32,326 nucleotides of DNA from Myxococcales bacterium (GCA_024640845.1 JAHEEE010000043.1:1-32326), one strand, 5' to 3'; numbered from the stretch's first letter, positions 11,586-19,904 are shown. The notes: generated by a model not told the origin, from the sequence alone. A program made the numbers and translations.

Positions 11586-12305
11586 CTAACCTTCCAGCCC
11601 GCCTTGCCACCCGTCCAGCGCCAGCTCCGCAGCCGCCTGCTCCGCTTCCACCCTGGATCGCCCTACCCCCGTGGCGATTTGCTCGTCGTTTAGCTCGATG
11701 GCGACTGTGAACTCCCGTTCGTGGTCGGGGCCCTCGCTGCTGATGATGCGGTAGCTCGGGGTTCCGCCTAGGTTTGCTTGGGCCCACTCCTGCGCGCGCG
11801 ATTTTGCGTCGCGGCGGCCGGGCGCGGCGGTATGAAGTCGCGGCTCGAAGATTCTGCGGGCGGCCTCGAACGCTGCGTTGGCGCCGCCGTCCGAGTAGAT
11901 CGCGCCGATGCACGCCTCCAGGGCGCTCGACAAGAGCCTCGGCTTCTCGCGTCCGCCCGACTTCTCTTCCCCCTTGCCGAGACGAAGCGCGGCACCGACA
12001 CCGATAGCCTCCGCGGCTTCGCTGAGACCCTTCTCGCTCACGAGGTCGGCGCGACGCCGTGTGAGCTCTCCCTCGGCGGCATCGGGAAAACGCACGTAGA
12101 GCAACGAGGCAGCGACGAGATCCACGACAGCATCGCCGAGGAACTCGAGACGCTCGTTGTCCGTGGCAGATTCCTCGGGGTTTTCATTCTTGAAGGAGCG
12201 GTGCGTGAGCGCATCGCGCAGGAGCCCTGTATCGGCGAACGAGTACCCGAGCGCAGTGCACAGCGCTTCGGTCGCTTCGTCCAGTGGCTCGTCTCTGTTG
12301 GACAT
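11586..12305 (-). CDS. rnc: Ribonuclease III
   Basis: 239 aa from the ATG at 12305, the normal length; the frame is open further upstream but the sequence there is unlike RNase III. The protein cleaves double-stranded RNA in rRNA and mRNA processing. The signature NERLEFLGDAV is at 50-60, followed by LTRRRADLVS. The second catalytic helix reads LLSSALEACIGAIY, so E130 is kept, but the position matching E. coli Asp114 appears to be Ser127. A double-stranded-RNA-binding domain spans about 165-237 (YRIISSEGPDHEREFTVAI, then GRSRVEAEQAAAELAL). It is convergent with atpC and divergent from the GNAT gene. Confidence 0.93.
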   Translation of the reverse strand: MSNRDEPLDEATEALCTALGYSFADTGLLRDALTHRSFKNENPEESATDNERLEFLGDAVVDLVAASLLYVRFPDAAEGELTRRRADLVSEKGLSEAAEAIGVGAALRLGKGEEKSGGREKPRLLSSALEACIGAIYSDGGANAAFEAARRIFEPRLHTAAPGRRDAKSRAQEWAQANLGGTPSYRIISSEGPDHEREFTVAIELNDEQIATGVGRSRVEAEQAAAELALDGWQGGLEG

Positions 12306-12371
12306 CGGCGGGAACCTATCAGCAAGACCGGGCGTGATCCATCGACGAAAGGCCCGTGGTATACGCGGCGA

Positions 12372-12917
12372 GTGGAGTTCCCTCCCGACGACCTGCAGAC
12401 GCGACGCCTCGAGCTGAGGCGGCCCACGCTGGAAGACGCCGAGGCCGCGTTCGAATCGTATGCGAGCGACCCGAAAATCACGCGCTACCTCACCTGGTCT
12501 GCGCACACGAGCCCCAAGCAAACGCGAGAGCACTTCCAGCAAGCCATCGACGCCTGGGACTTGCGCATGGGCCATCGCCCCTGGCTGATCGAACGCAAAG
12601 CAGATGGCCTCTTGATGGGCACGATCGGCTGCACGGTTTGGTTTCACCGGGTCGAGATAGGCTTCGCGCTCGGAAGCCGGTTCTGGGGAGAGGGCTACAT
12701 GCCGGAAGCGTTGGCGGGTGTGTGCAAGGCCGCCTTCGAAGACCCGCGCATCTATCGCGTGCAAGCGCTTTGCGATGACGAGAACGTGCGTTCATCTCGC
12801 GTCATGGAAAAGGTCGGGATGCGGTACGAGGGGTTGCTTCGAAGCTACGGGTACCACCCGAATCGGTCGAACGTGCCGCGTCACTGCAGGATGTACGCGC
12901 TGGTTCGCGGCGATTGA
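12372..12917 (+). CDS. GNAT family N-acetyltransferase (RimJ/RimL-like)
   Basis: 181 aa from the GTG at 12372; there is no nearby in-frame ATG, and the frame is open upstream only across the RNase III gene. The layout matches RimJ/RimL-type acetyltransferases: LQTRRLELRRPTLEDAEAAF at the N-terminus, the acetyl-CoA loop region FWGEGYMPEAL at about 104-114, and the motif-B-like ENVRSSRVMEKVGMRYEG at about 137-154. It would transfer acetyl from acetyl-CoA to an amine, either a protein N-terminus or a small molecule; the substrate cannot be read from the sequence. It is divergent from rnc (66 bp) and followed by the rhomboid gene 34 bp downstream, a possible two-gene unit. Confidence 0.9.
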   Translation: MEFPPDDLQTRRLELRRPTLEDAEAAFESYASDPKITRYLTWSAHTSPKQTREHFQQAIDAWDLRMGHRPWLIERKADGLLMGTIGCTVWFHRVEIGFALGSRFWGEGYMPEALAGVCKAAFEDPRIYRVQALCDDENVRSSRVMEKVGMRYEGLLRSYGYHPNRSNVPRHCRMYALVRGD

Positions 12918-12951
12918 ATCGAGGATCGAAGCAGCTACACTCGCCCACCCG

Positions 12952-13857
12952 ATGCGCTTGCTTACTACCGTGGACTCGCGCGACGCCGCGCAAACGCTCG
13001 GCGACGCGCTCTACGCCGACGGCGTGGCGACGACCGTGAAAGAGACCCGCGACGGGGAGTTTGCCGTCTGGGTGCACGACGAAGAGCGGGTGGAAAAGGC
13101 CAAGGCCTTTCTTGCGAGCTTCGATCCAAACGCCTCACGTTTCGCCGAGATGGCCAAGACTGCGCGCTCGAAGAAGCGCAAGGAGGCCAAAGCAGACGCG
13201 GAGCTTCGCGCCCGTACCGAGAAGATCCGGCAGCAGATCGAGGCCAAGCAGAATATGCGCATTGGCACGGTGACCGGCGGGCTGATCGCGATCTGCGTCG
13301 TCGTCTTCTTACTGACCGGGATGGGCGATAACATCGACGTGGTCCGCCTTTTCACCTTCGTCCCGCTGGTCCCGGTGAAAGGAGGATACATTCCGGGAAA
13401 TGCGAGCGCGCTCCTGGAGCAGCCATGGCGGCTGGTCACGCCGATGGTGTTGCATTTCGGATGGCTGCACATCTTCTTCAACATGTGGTGGCTCAAGGAT
13501 CTCGGCACCGCGGTGGAGCGTGTTTTTTCTGCGCGCTACCTCCTGGTTTTCGTGTTGGTCGTCGCGGTGTTCTCGCACACCCTGGAGTATATGATGTCCG
13601 GCGGCCGGATCTTCGGCGGAATGTCCGGAGTGGTGTACGCCTTGTTTACGTTCATCTGGGTTCGTGGCCACCTCGATCCGAGCTTCCCGTACCGAATGCC
13701 ACAACAACTCGTGACGTTCATGCTCATCTGGCTCGTGCTGGGCTTCACCGGCTGGGTCGGCCACATCGCCAACTGGGTTCACTCGGGTGGGTTGATCGTC
13801 GGCGCGCTGTGGGGAGTGATCTCTTCGGGGTGGGTTGGTCGCAAGCTCGGTCGCTGA
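12952..13857 (+). CDS. GlpG-like rhomboid intramembrane serine protease
   Basis: 301 aa. Residues 1-65 resemble the cytosolic domain of GlpG (DAAQTLGDALYADGVAT, then FAVWVHDEERVEKAKAFLA). A charged linker (70-102) follows, then six membrane segments. The catalytic features are present: HIFFN (H173, N177), FGGMSGVVYAL with the nucleophile S225, and VHSGGLIVGA with H277. Rhomboids cut transmembrane substrates within the bilayer. The start is the ATG at 12952, since the frame upstream overlaps the acetyltransferase gene. The gene ends 3 bp before the repeat-rich spacer. Confidence 0.93.
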   Translation: MRLLTTVDSRDAAQTLGDALYADGVATTVKETRDGEFAVWVHDEERVEKAKAFLASFDPNASRFAEMAKTARSKKRKEAKADAELRARTEKIRQQIEAKQNMRIGTVTGGLIAICVVVFLLTGMGDNIDVVRLFTFVPLVPVKGGYIPGNASALLEQPWRLVTPMVLHFGWLHIFFNMWWLKDLGTAVERVFSARYLLVFVLVVAVFSHTLEYMMSGGRIFGGMSGVVYALFTFIWVRGHLDPSFPYRMPQQLVTFMLIWLVLGFTGWVGHIANWVHSGGLIVGALWGVISSGWVGRKLGR

Positions 13858-13916
13858 CGGGTCTCGAAAAAACGCGACACGGCCCGGAGAATCGGTAAAC
13901 GCGAGCGCCAGCGCAG

Positions 13917-13999
13917 GACGCCCGGGCGTCGAGGTGCACACGGGTCTCGGAAAAACACGACAGGGGGTTTCACGGGACGGGCGACTTGCAGATGCGGCC
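13917..13999 (-). repeat. 83-bp dispersed repeat, right copy
   Basis: The reverse complement matches 166-248 with 4 differences in 83 positions by direct comparison. It contains a palindromic tip (GACGCCCGGGCGTC) at 13917-13930 and the GTCTCGGAAAAA core. The two copies are in opposite orientation about 13.7 kb apart, both in intergenic DNA. Confidence 0.85.
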
Positions 14000-14261
14000 G
14001 GGGATGGCGATTGACGGCCCGGAGAATCGGTCGCGACGCACGTGCTCGGGAGCGGGTCCCGCTCGGCCGACTCGATACGCCGATGTACGACTCGCCTCCC
14101 GCCCACTCCCTGTGCCGCGCATCCCGACCGATTCTCCTCGGTACACGCAACCGTCCCAAGACACGCGCGGCAGCGCGAGCCCGCAGGGCGAAGCCCGGCG
14201 CGAAGCGCCGCCAAGGCCGAGCGAAGCGAGCGCCGCGGAGGGAGGACTACGCGGTGGGGGT

Positions 14262-14410
14262 GGGCGGGTCGGATGTAACTAAACCAAACCACGTCCCAAG
14301 CCCTCCCCACCGCCGAAGGCGTCCGGGCGGGTCGGATGTAACTAAACCAAACCACGTCCCAAGCCCTCCCCACCGCCGAAGGCGTCCGGGCGGGTGGCAT
14401 TCACCAAACC
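14262..14410. repeat. 63-bp tandem repeat, two full copies plus a partial third
   Basis: Positions 14262-14324 and 14325-14387 appear identical. A partial third copy starts at 14388 (GGGCGGGTGGCATTCACCAA) and diverges. The unit starts GGGCGGGTCGGATGTAACTA and ends CGCCGAAGGCGTCC, which contains a short inverted repeat (GCCGAAGGC). The unit length is a multiple of 3, but no real protein is apparent. Confidence 0.85.
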
Positions 14411-14432
14411 TCCCGACGCCAATCACGTTCAC

Positions 14433-15074
14433 TCACGCGGGCCAACTCGAGATGCGGGAGTAGGTTTCGTTTCGATCTCGCCGAATATCCTCGATGACCG
14501 CCCGCAACGGCGCCCTTCCCTCACGCGCGATCAAACGCTCGTTGTGGGCGAGGACAGACGCCGCGACGGTCTTGGGAGCGTTGCCCCCTTCCAGGTCGCG
14601 CGGATCCAAATCGAAGATGTCCGTGTAGTGGGGTTGATCCTGGGCGCGGATTTCTTCGAGCCGCTCGCGGCGAACGAGCTGCACCGTCGGATCGGGTGTT
14701 TGGCGGAGGAAGTGCACCGTGCCGGCCGTCTTCGGCGCATCCGGGTGAAACGGCGCGCTCAGGAACACGTCGTCTCGGAGAGCGCCGACTTCTGCAGTCC
14801 AACTCTCGAACGCATCGATCGCGCCGTGGAAGCGCGGGACGATGATGAAGGCGACTTCTGCGCGTGCATCGTCGGCCCAGCGATCGACGATGGGTCGAAG
14901 CGCCCGAGTGTCGTGCGTCGCGTCGACGACGACGTGAGCACGGACGCGATCCTTCGAACGTGCCGGCTTAGCCCAAGGGCAGATCGAAAAGCGCTCGATC
15001 ACCTCGCATTGATATCGATGGTGGAGGCGGAGCGCCTCACGCGCGAGCGCCGTTCGTGGGCTCTCGGGACTCAA
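14433..15074 (-). CDS. DUF1415 family protein
   Basis: 213 aa. It resembles the DUF1415 family: an N-terminal helix followed by EVIERFSICPWAKPARSKDR (the usual ...CPFA... motif), a central AEVAFIIVPRFHGAIDAFES, then FLSAPFHPDAPKTAG and FLRQTPDPTVQLVR. The biochemical role of the family is not established. The start is a TTG at 15074 that overlaps the Nudix stop (TTGA); no in-frame ATG or GTG fits the conserved N-terminus, so translational coupling is likely. It is the third gene of the MATE-Nudix-DUF1415 run, and its 3' end faces the repeat spacer. Confidence 0.8.
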   Translation of the reverse strand: MSPESPRTALAREALRLHHRYQCEVIERFSICPWAKPARSKDRVRAHVVVDATHDTRALRPIVDRWADDARAEVAFIIVPRFHGAIDAFESWTAEVGALRDDVFLSAPFHPDAPKTAGTVHFLRQTPDPTVQLVRRERLEEIRAQDQPHYTDIFDLDPRDLEGGNAPKTVAASVLAHNERLIAREGRAPLRAVIEDIRRDRNETYSRISSWPA

Positions 15075-15541
15075 CTCGCACCCTGCCCGATTCTTCGCGA
15101 AAGGTACTCTTCGAGGTGAGGGACGACGCTCAGGTCGAGTGCCTCGGTCGGTGTGTGAAACTCGGCTCGCACCACCTCGCGCTCGTCGACCTGCACGTTC
15201 GGGGCTTCGTCCATCTCGAGCTCGTAGATGTCGAGCGTGTCTTTGCGATACTCGAAGAAATGTGTGCCGTGATAGGCATGCACCAGCCGCTTCGGCTGCA
15301 CTCGAATGCCCACTTCTTCACGAAGCTCGCGCGCCGCTGTCGTCCGGCGGTCCTCCCGCGGCTTCACGTAGCCCCCCGGCAATGTGAGTTGCCGCCGGTA
15401 GGAATTTTTGACGAGCAAGACGCGGCCTTGGTGCCACACGGCGACGAGTGCGCCCGTCGTCTCCGGGCGGCGAATGAACCACAGTAGTCGCAACCCCAAA
15501 TGCGCCAACCGGTAGACCACCCTGATCAAGGCGTTGATCAT
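15071..15541 (-). CDS. Nudix hydrolase
   Basis: 156 aa. The Nudix box fits the consensus GX5EX7REUXEEXGU exactly at residues 57-79 (GYVKPRE, then RELREEVGI), so it should hydrolyse a nucleoside-diphosphate-linked compound with a divalent metal. The substrate is not evident. The first 25 residues are hydrophobic/basic (IRVVYRLAHLGLRLLWFIRR) and may attach the enzyme to the membrane, which is unusual for a Nudix enzyme. It lies 48 bp after the MATE gene and overlaps DUF1415 by 4 bp. Confidence 0.9.
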   Translation of the reverse strand: MINALIRVVYRLAHLGLRLLWFIRRPETTGALVAVWHQGRVLLVKNSYRRQLTLPGGYVKPREDRRTTAARELREEVGIRVQPKRLVHAYHGTHFFEYRKDTLDIYELEMDEAPNVQVDEREVVRAEFHTPTEALDLSVVPHLEEYLSRRIGQGAS

Positions 15542-15589
15542 GGCGAGCAGGATATCAAAAAGGCGAGAGTCACGAGAACTCCGTGGTGT

Positions 15590-16969
15590 TCAAATCGTCG
15601 CGCCCGCTCGCGCCCAGCGACCTTGCCGATACGCGGCGATCCCGAGAAACATGCGGATGACGAAAGAAATGGGGAGAGCCACCCAAATCCCAAAAGCGCC
15701 CCACCCGACGACAAACCCGAGGAGCCAACTCAGCGGAACTTGAATCACGAGGGTGCCTACGATGTTGATCATCAGGCTGGTGTTGGTCGCTCCCGCCCCG
15801 CGCAACATGCCGATCAAGGCGATGTGGACGCCGACGATCGGCATGCCCGCGCCGAGAATACGCATCCACATGATCGAGTAGCGCCCGAGCTCGGTGGTCG
15901 GGTTGACGTCGAAGATCGCGAGGATCGGCACTGCGCCGGCGACGATCGAGAGCCCGATTAGGGTGCTGATCGTCGTCGACAGGATCACCCCGCCCCGGAC
16001 GACCTCGCGCGCTTCAGGAACCTCGCCGCCGCCGAGCGCATTCCCAACCATCGCGCCGGTGGCCTGGGAGACGCCGAGCGCCGGAACGAACGCGAGGGAT
16101 TGGATTCGAATGCCAATGCCATGCGCCGCGACAGTGACTTGGGCGACGCGCGCGAGCATTCCGACGATCGTGAGGAACGCGACGTTGAGGATCACCATGT
16201 CGAGCGCCGCGGGCGCGCCCACACGGAAAAGGTCGCGGGCTAAAGAGCGGTCGAGCCGAGCCAACCCCAGGCGCGCGCGCATCCCGGGGACGAAGTCACG
16301 CTGGAGGATCAGTACGATCAGAGCGACGGCCACCGCTTGGGAGATGACGGTCCCCCAGGCCGCCCCCCGAACGCCGAGTGCGGGCAGGCCGAGGCGCCCG
16401 AGGATGAAGCCGTAGTTCAGAACAATGTTGAGCAGGTTGGTGAAAAGGGCAACCATGAACGGGAGCATCGTATTGCCGACGGCACGCAGAGCCGCGGCGA
16501 GCAGCAAGTTCAGATAGAAGAACACCGTCAGGCTGAGCAAAGGGCGAAGATAGCTGACACCCAACTCCCGAACGCCGGCGTCGGCGCCGAGCCATTCCAT
16601 CGCGAGATCGGCACCGAGATTGCCAACGATCGCGACACCTATCGACACCATGTACGTGAGCATGATGCTCTGCTGGAGCACGTGATTGATCCGATCGGTT
16701 GCCCGAGCGCCCCACGCTCGCGCGATGAATGCAACCGTCCCGACGGTGAGACCGAGCATCGCAACCATCAAGAGAAATACGAGCTGACTCGCGAACCCAA
16801 GCGCCGTGAGCGCCTCCTCGGCGTCGACCAGACGGCCGCACATCGCGGTGTCGACCGCAAGCGTGATGACGCTGAGCACGTTCAAGCCGACGATCGGCAT
16901 CGCCAGCTCGAAGAGGCGTCGGAAGACGGTGCGGTCGACGCCCGCAGATGAGCTTGACGTTGCCTTCAT
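15590..16969 (-). CDS. MATE family efflux transporter
   Basis: 459 aa, the usual length, with about twelve hydrophobic segments arranged as two homologous halves. Family-like phrases include LAMPIVGLNVLSVITLAVDT at the first helix, NTMLPFMVALFTNLLNIVLN midway, and the second-half counterpart LFRVGAPAALDMVI. MATE proteins export organic cations, drugs or metabolites in exchange for Na+ or H+. The substrate cannot be deduced. It starts the three-gene minus-strand run and is divergent from the kinase gene (73 bp). Confidence 0.92.
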   Translation of the reverse strand: MKATSSSSAGVDRTVFRRLFELAMPIVGLNVLSVITLAVDTAMCGRLVDAEEALTALGFASQLVFLLMVAMLGLTVGTVAFIARAWGARATDRINHVLQQSIMLTYMVSIGVAIVGNLGADLAMEWLGADAGVRELGVSYLRPLLSLTVFFYLNLLLAAALRAVGNTMLPFMVALFTNLLNIVLNYGFILGRLGLPALGVRGAAWGTVISQAVAVALIVLILQRDFVPGMRARLGLARLDRSLARDLFRVGAPAALDMVILNVAFLTIVGMLARVAQVTVAAHGIGIRIQSLAFVPALGVSQATGAMVGNALGGGEVPEAREVVRGGVILSTTISTLIGLSIVAGAVPILAIFDVNPTTELGRYSIMWMRILGAGMPIVGVHIALIGMLRGAGATNTSLMINIVGTLVIQVPLSWLLGFVVGWGAFGIWVALPISFVIRMFLGIAAYRQGRWARAGATI

Positions 16970-17042
16970 CGGGGCGGATGAGGGTGAATCGACGCCGCGG
17001 ACGACGCCAGCACTTTCGGGAATGGTGCTAGTCTTGGCGACG

Positions 17043-18572
17043 ATGGCCGGTGAGCCGCGAGAATTCGGTCCCTACAGGCTGGTTCGTCGTCTGGGTGTGG
17101 GCGGCATGGCTGAGACGTTTGAAGCGACTCGGATTGGCGCCGGTGGCTTCGCGCAACGGGTTTGCCTGAAGCGGGTGCTGCCTGCCTTCAGCGACGACGA
17201 AGAGTTCGTGTCACGCTTTCAACGCGAAGCGAAGTTGGCCGCGAGGCTTCGTCACACGAACATCGTCGGTGTCATCGACGCCGGCGAAATCGATGGTGCA
17301 CACTACATGGCACTCGAGCTCGTCGACGGCGTCGACCTTCGGTCCTTGCTCAAATCGTCGCCCGGGGAACGGCTCTCACCCGACACCGTTGCGTTGATCG
17401 GAATGGACTTGGCGTACGCGCTCGAGCACGCACATGGGGCCTTGGTGCATCGAGACATCTCACCATCGAACATCTTGTTGAGCCGCTCGGGAGAAGCAAA
17501 GCTCGCCGATTTCGGGATCGCTAAAGCGATCGACAACGCCAACGTGACGGCAAGTCGGAGCGCCAAAGGGAAGATCCCCTACATGGCGCCGGAGCGGATG
17601 CGCGGCGAGTCGGTCGACGGTCGAGCTGACTTGTTTTCGCTGGGTGTCGTCTTGTTCGAAGCCCTCAGCGGCGTACGTCCGTTCGACGGCGTCCACGACG
17701 TCGAGACGATGCGAAAGATCCTCGAAGGCGACCGAGTTTCGCTCTCCGAAGCCGCCCCCGACGCGCCTGAGCAGCTCCGCAAGGTGGTCGAGCGATTGAT
17801 CGAGGTCGACGTCGATGCGCGCATACAAAGCGCGAACGAGCTGCTCGATCAGCTGGCCGCGGTGGCGCCCCTTCCCGCCGTTCGCCAAGCCCTTGCCGCA
17901 ACGGTGGAAGAGCACCGCGGCGGCCCCGAAGCGCGGCTTCACGTGCGGGCGGCCGAAGAAGAACGAGACACGGAGCTCACCCGCGTGCCAGGGGTGGTCG
18001 CGGAGTCCGCGCCGGACCTGACTGCGAAGAATCGCGTACGGCGCCCGTGGTTGTTCGCTGCCTTCCTTGCGGCGGTCGCCACGACGTTAGTCGTCGTATC
18101 CCAACGCGCAACAGAAGCCCCGGCCCCGGAGACCCGAATCCCCGAACCGTCCGACGCTAAGGCTGACACTGGCCCTGTCGCTGCCGCTGACGCTATCACT
18201 GGCCCTGTCGCTGACGCTGACGCTGTCACTGACGCTGGCGCTGACGCTGACGCTGGCGCTGTCACTGACGCTGTCACTGACGCTGACGCTGTCACTGACG
18301 CTGACGCTGACGCTGACGCTGTCGCTGACGCTGACGCTGTCGCTGACACTGCTCCCGCCCCGGTCCCCCGGGGCTCCGTGCGTGTCGTCGTGCAGCCCTG
18401 GGGCAACGTCTGGATCGACGGGAAGTTCTTTGGGCGCGCGCCGGTCAGAGCACGCTTGCCGAAAGGCCGACACGTCATTGCCGCCGGACACGAGATCCCG
18501 ACTGTCCGACGGATCGTCTGGGCTCGGCCGGGCGCCCGAAAAGAGGTCGAGCTCACGCTCTCCGAGGAGTAG
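17043..18572 (+). CDS. Transmembrane Ser/Thr protein kinase with Ala-Asp repeat and PEGA-like tail
   Basis: 509 aa from the ATG at 17043; an in-frame ATG at 17020 is possible. Hanks-type kinase domain at about 8-285: glycine loop LGVGGMAETF (17-26), Lys43, Glu62, catalytic HRDISPSN (136-143), DFG (156-158), APE. A linker leads to one membrane helix (about 333-352, PWLFAAFLAAVATTLVVV). The outer part begins with a tract of about 60 residues of Ala-Asp, Ala-Val and Thr-Asp (about 375-436), encoded by GCTGAC-type hexamers, and ends in a PEGA-like domain (GSVRVVVQPWGNVWIDGKFF, then GRHVIAAGHE). This is the typical membrane sensor-kinase layout of Myxococcota. It ends 4 bp from the convergent VWA gene. 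Confidence 0.92.
   Translation: MAGEPREFGPYRLVRRLGVGGMAETFEATRIGAGGFAQRVCLKRVLPAFSDDEEFVSRFQREAKLAARLRHTNIVGVIDAGEIDGAHYMALELVDGVDLRSLLKSSPGERLSPDTVALIGMDLAYALEHAHGALVHRDISPSNILLSRSGEAKLADFGIAKAIDNANVTASRSAKGKIPYMAPERMRGESVDGRADLFSLGVVLFEALSGVRPFDGVHDVETMRKILEGDRVSLSEAAPDAPEQLRKVVERLIEVDVDARIQSANELLDQLAAVAPLPAVRQALAATVEEHRGGPEARLHVRAAEEERDTELTRVPGVVAESAPDLTAKNRVRRPWLFAAFLAAVATTLVVVSQRATEAPAPETRIPEPSDAKADTGPVAAADAITGPVADADAVTDAGADADAGAVTDAVTDADAVTDADADADAVADADAVADTAPAPVPRGSVRVVVQPWGNVWIDGKFFGRAPVRARLPKGRHVIAAGHEIPTVRRIVWARPGARKEVELTLSEE
18166..18348 (+). repeat. In-frame hexanucleotide repeat (GCTGAC variants)
   Basis: About 30 consecutive six-base units, mostly GCTGAC with GCTGTC, ACTGAC, GCTGGC and a few diverged units, coding for alternating Ala-Asp, Ala-Val and Thr-Asp. 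It lies in the extracytoplasmic stretch of the kinase between the membrane helix and the PEGA-like domain. Gain or loss of units would preserve the reading frame. Confidence 0.9.
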
Positions 18573-18576
18573 CCCT

Positions 18577-19839
18577 CTACTCGACGACGATCGCGCCGCA
18601 CGGGAAGCTGGCGCTGAAGGTCACATCGCCGCTCTTGAAGGTGTCGCAGGCGCTGCCGACGAGCTCGATGACGTCGTCGACACCTGGCTTCACGCGCCAA
18701 CCGTCAGTCTCCGAGCAGGCCAAGGGCGTGCCGTCGAGCCGGACATCGCCGTCCTGGCAGGCCTTCTCCTTGTCGTCAAAACGCCTGTCCATCTGCACAT
18801 CGCAAGAGATGCTTGCGCTAATGATGCTGAGGAACGCATCGGAGAGGGTTCCTGGATCGTCACCCACATAGACGGTACCCGTGCCGTTGATGCCCGCGTT
18901 TGCGACGTCTTGCATGTGACTACGCGTGGGATCCGCTGGGTCGTTGCTGAGGTTGCCGACCCAGAGCACGAACAGGTCGATGCCCGCGTCGTGTGAAGCG
19001 CCTGCAGCGGTCACTGCTTCGCCCCGAGCCTGAGCTCGTTGCGTGCTATTGCTCGGGTTGGGGTATTCACAGGAGTCGGGCTCGCCGTCGGTCGCGAGAA
19101 CGATGATCGTCGGACCCTCGTTCGGAGGCGGGCTGACTTGAATGTTGTCCACCAACGCATCGATGCTGTCGCCCGTGGGTGTGTCCGCGCCTGCGCTGCT
19201 CGGGTAGCTGTAGGGATATTGGCCGTCGTCGCCGATGTTGCTCGAGTTGTTGAGCGCAAAGTCGATTTGAGTGGGTAATTTCGGGCAAGGTGGGTTGGCG
19301 TTGCCGTTGTCGGATGTATAGGTCGTCAGGCCGTAGCGCACGATCGAGTCAGTGGTGCTGACGATACCGTTGATGACCGTGTTGGCCGCCTCCCAGCGGT
19401 TCTCGCCTCCACCAAACGTGGCGTCCATCGATCCGCTCTGGTCCACGAGGAACATCACGTTCGGGATGCTGCGGGTCGGCGTGATCGTGACCGACTGACA
19501 GTCGGTGTTGCCCGTGCCGCCCGTGCCTCCGGTGCTGGCGTTGGGGATACACCGGCCGCGGACGTTGCAAGTCCAATTCTCGCCGCATCCTTCCGTCGGC
19601 GTGCAGTTGGCGACGCAGACACCGCTGTCGCAGAAGCTCGCTTCGCATTGCGTGTCGGAGGTGCAGACCTTGTCGCAGTCCGCGGGTGGATCCACCAGCG
19701 TGTCGCAGGTCAGCGTCACACCACCTGTTCCACCGGTGCCACCGCTCCCAAACGGCGGTCCGTCCGAGGTGTCACCCCCACACGCCAAAACCACGAGACC
19801 CGCAAGAGCCACGAGCACGATCGAAACCCAGCTACGCAT
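18577..19839 (-). CDS. VWA-domain lipoprotein
   Basis: 420 aa. Lipoprotein signal with lipobox VLAC (Cys20), followed by a Gly/Thr-rich spacer (GSGGTGGTGG). Next is a Cys-rich segment (about 45-98; CDKVCTSDTQCEASFC, then CGENWTCNVRGRC) and a second Gly/Thr spacer. The von Willebrand factor A domain follows from about 115, with the MIDAS motif DQSGS at 133-137, T and D partners (GLTTY; IVLATDGEPDSC), and a C-terminal Cys-containing tail. Such proteins are surface lipoproteins that bind partners through a metal. Cys-rich plus VWA lipoproteins of this type are frequent in Myxococcota. It converges with the kinase gene. Confidence 0.88.
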   Translation of the reverse strand: MRSWVSIVLVALAGLVVLACGGDTSDGPPFGSGGTGGTGGVTLTCDTLVDPPADCDKVCTSDTQCEASFCDSGVCVANCTPTEGCGENWTCNVRGRCIPNASTGGTGGTGNTDCQSVTITPTRSIPNVMFLVDQSGSMDATFGGGENRWEAANTVINGIVSTTDSIVRYGLTTYTSDNGNANPPCPKLPTQIDFALNNSSNIGDDGQYPYSYPSSAGADTPTGDSIDALVDNIQVSPPPNEGPTIIVLATDGEPDSCEYPNPSNSTQRAQARGEAVTAAGASHDAGIDLFVLWVGNLSNDPADPTRSHMQDVANAGINGTGTVYVGDDPGTLSDAFLSIISASISCDVQMDRRFDDKEKACQDGDVRLDGTPLACSETDGWRVKPGVDDVIELVGSACDTFKSGDVTFSASFPCGAIVVE

Positions 19840-19875
19840 GACGAACTCCCAACACGAAAAGCCAACTATGCTGAT

Positions 19876-19904
19876 ATTCTACAATGAAACTGTATACCGT
19901 GCAA
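19876..19904 (-). promoter_or_regulatory. Candidate promoter of the VWA lipoprotein gene
   Basis: On the minus strand: TTGCAC (19899-19904), a 17-bp spacer and TAGAAT (19876-19881), placing transcription start about 30 bp before the ATG. A GGGAG lies just upstream of that ATG. The local AT-rich patch stands out from the GC-rich surroundings. Confidence 0.5.

Larger units (their letters stand above)
13858..14432. repeat. Repeat-rich intergenic spacer
   Basis: 575 bp with no supportable gene. It begins with a partial core repeat (13859-13879, GGTCTCGAAAAAACGCGACA). Next comes the full 83-bp dispersed repeat (13917-13999). A CCCGGAGAATCGG element occurs twice (about 13883 and 14019) and in near-inverted form at about 14130. 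A run of short palindromic words (GCGCGGCAGCGCGAGCCCGC and similar, about 14160-14250) precedes the 63-bp tandem repeat. Open frames across it are proline- and arginine-rich and match nothing I know. Confidence 0.75.

Noticed and set aside
14262-14410. Possible CRISPR array
   Set aside because: The 63-bp units are directly adjacent and apparently identical, with no unique spacers and no cas genes nearby.
14011-14463. 150-codon plus-strand frame across the repeat spacer
   Set aside because: Pro/Arg-rich, created by tandem repeats with length divisible by 3, and no resemblance to any family.
16806-17042. Upstream extension of the kinase frame
   Set aside because: It overlaps the start of the MATE gene and lacks kinase similarity. 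The ATG at 17043 places the glycine loop at the usual distance.
18087-18491. Minus-strand Ser/Val repeat open frame
   Set aside because: It is the reverse reading of the hexamer tract inside the kinase; its repetitive look is a by-product.
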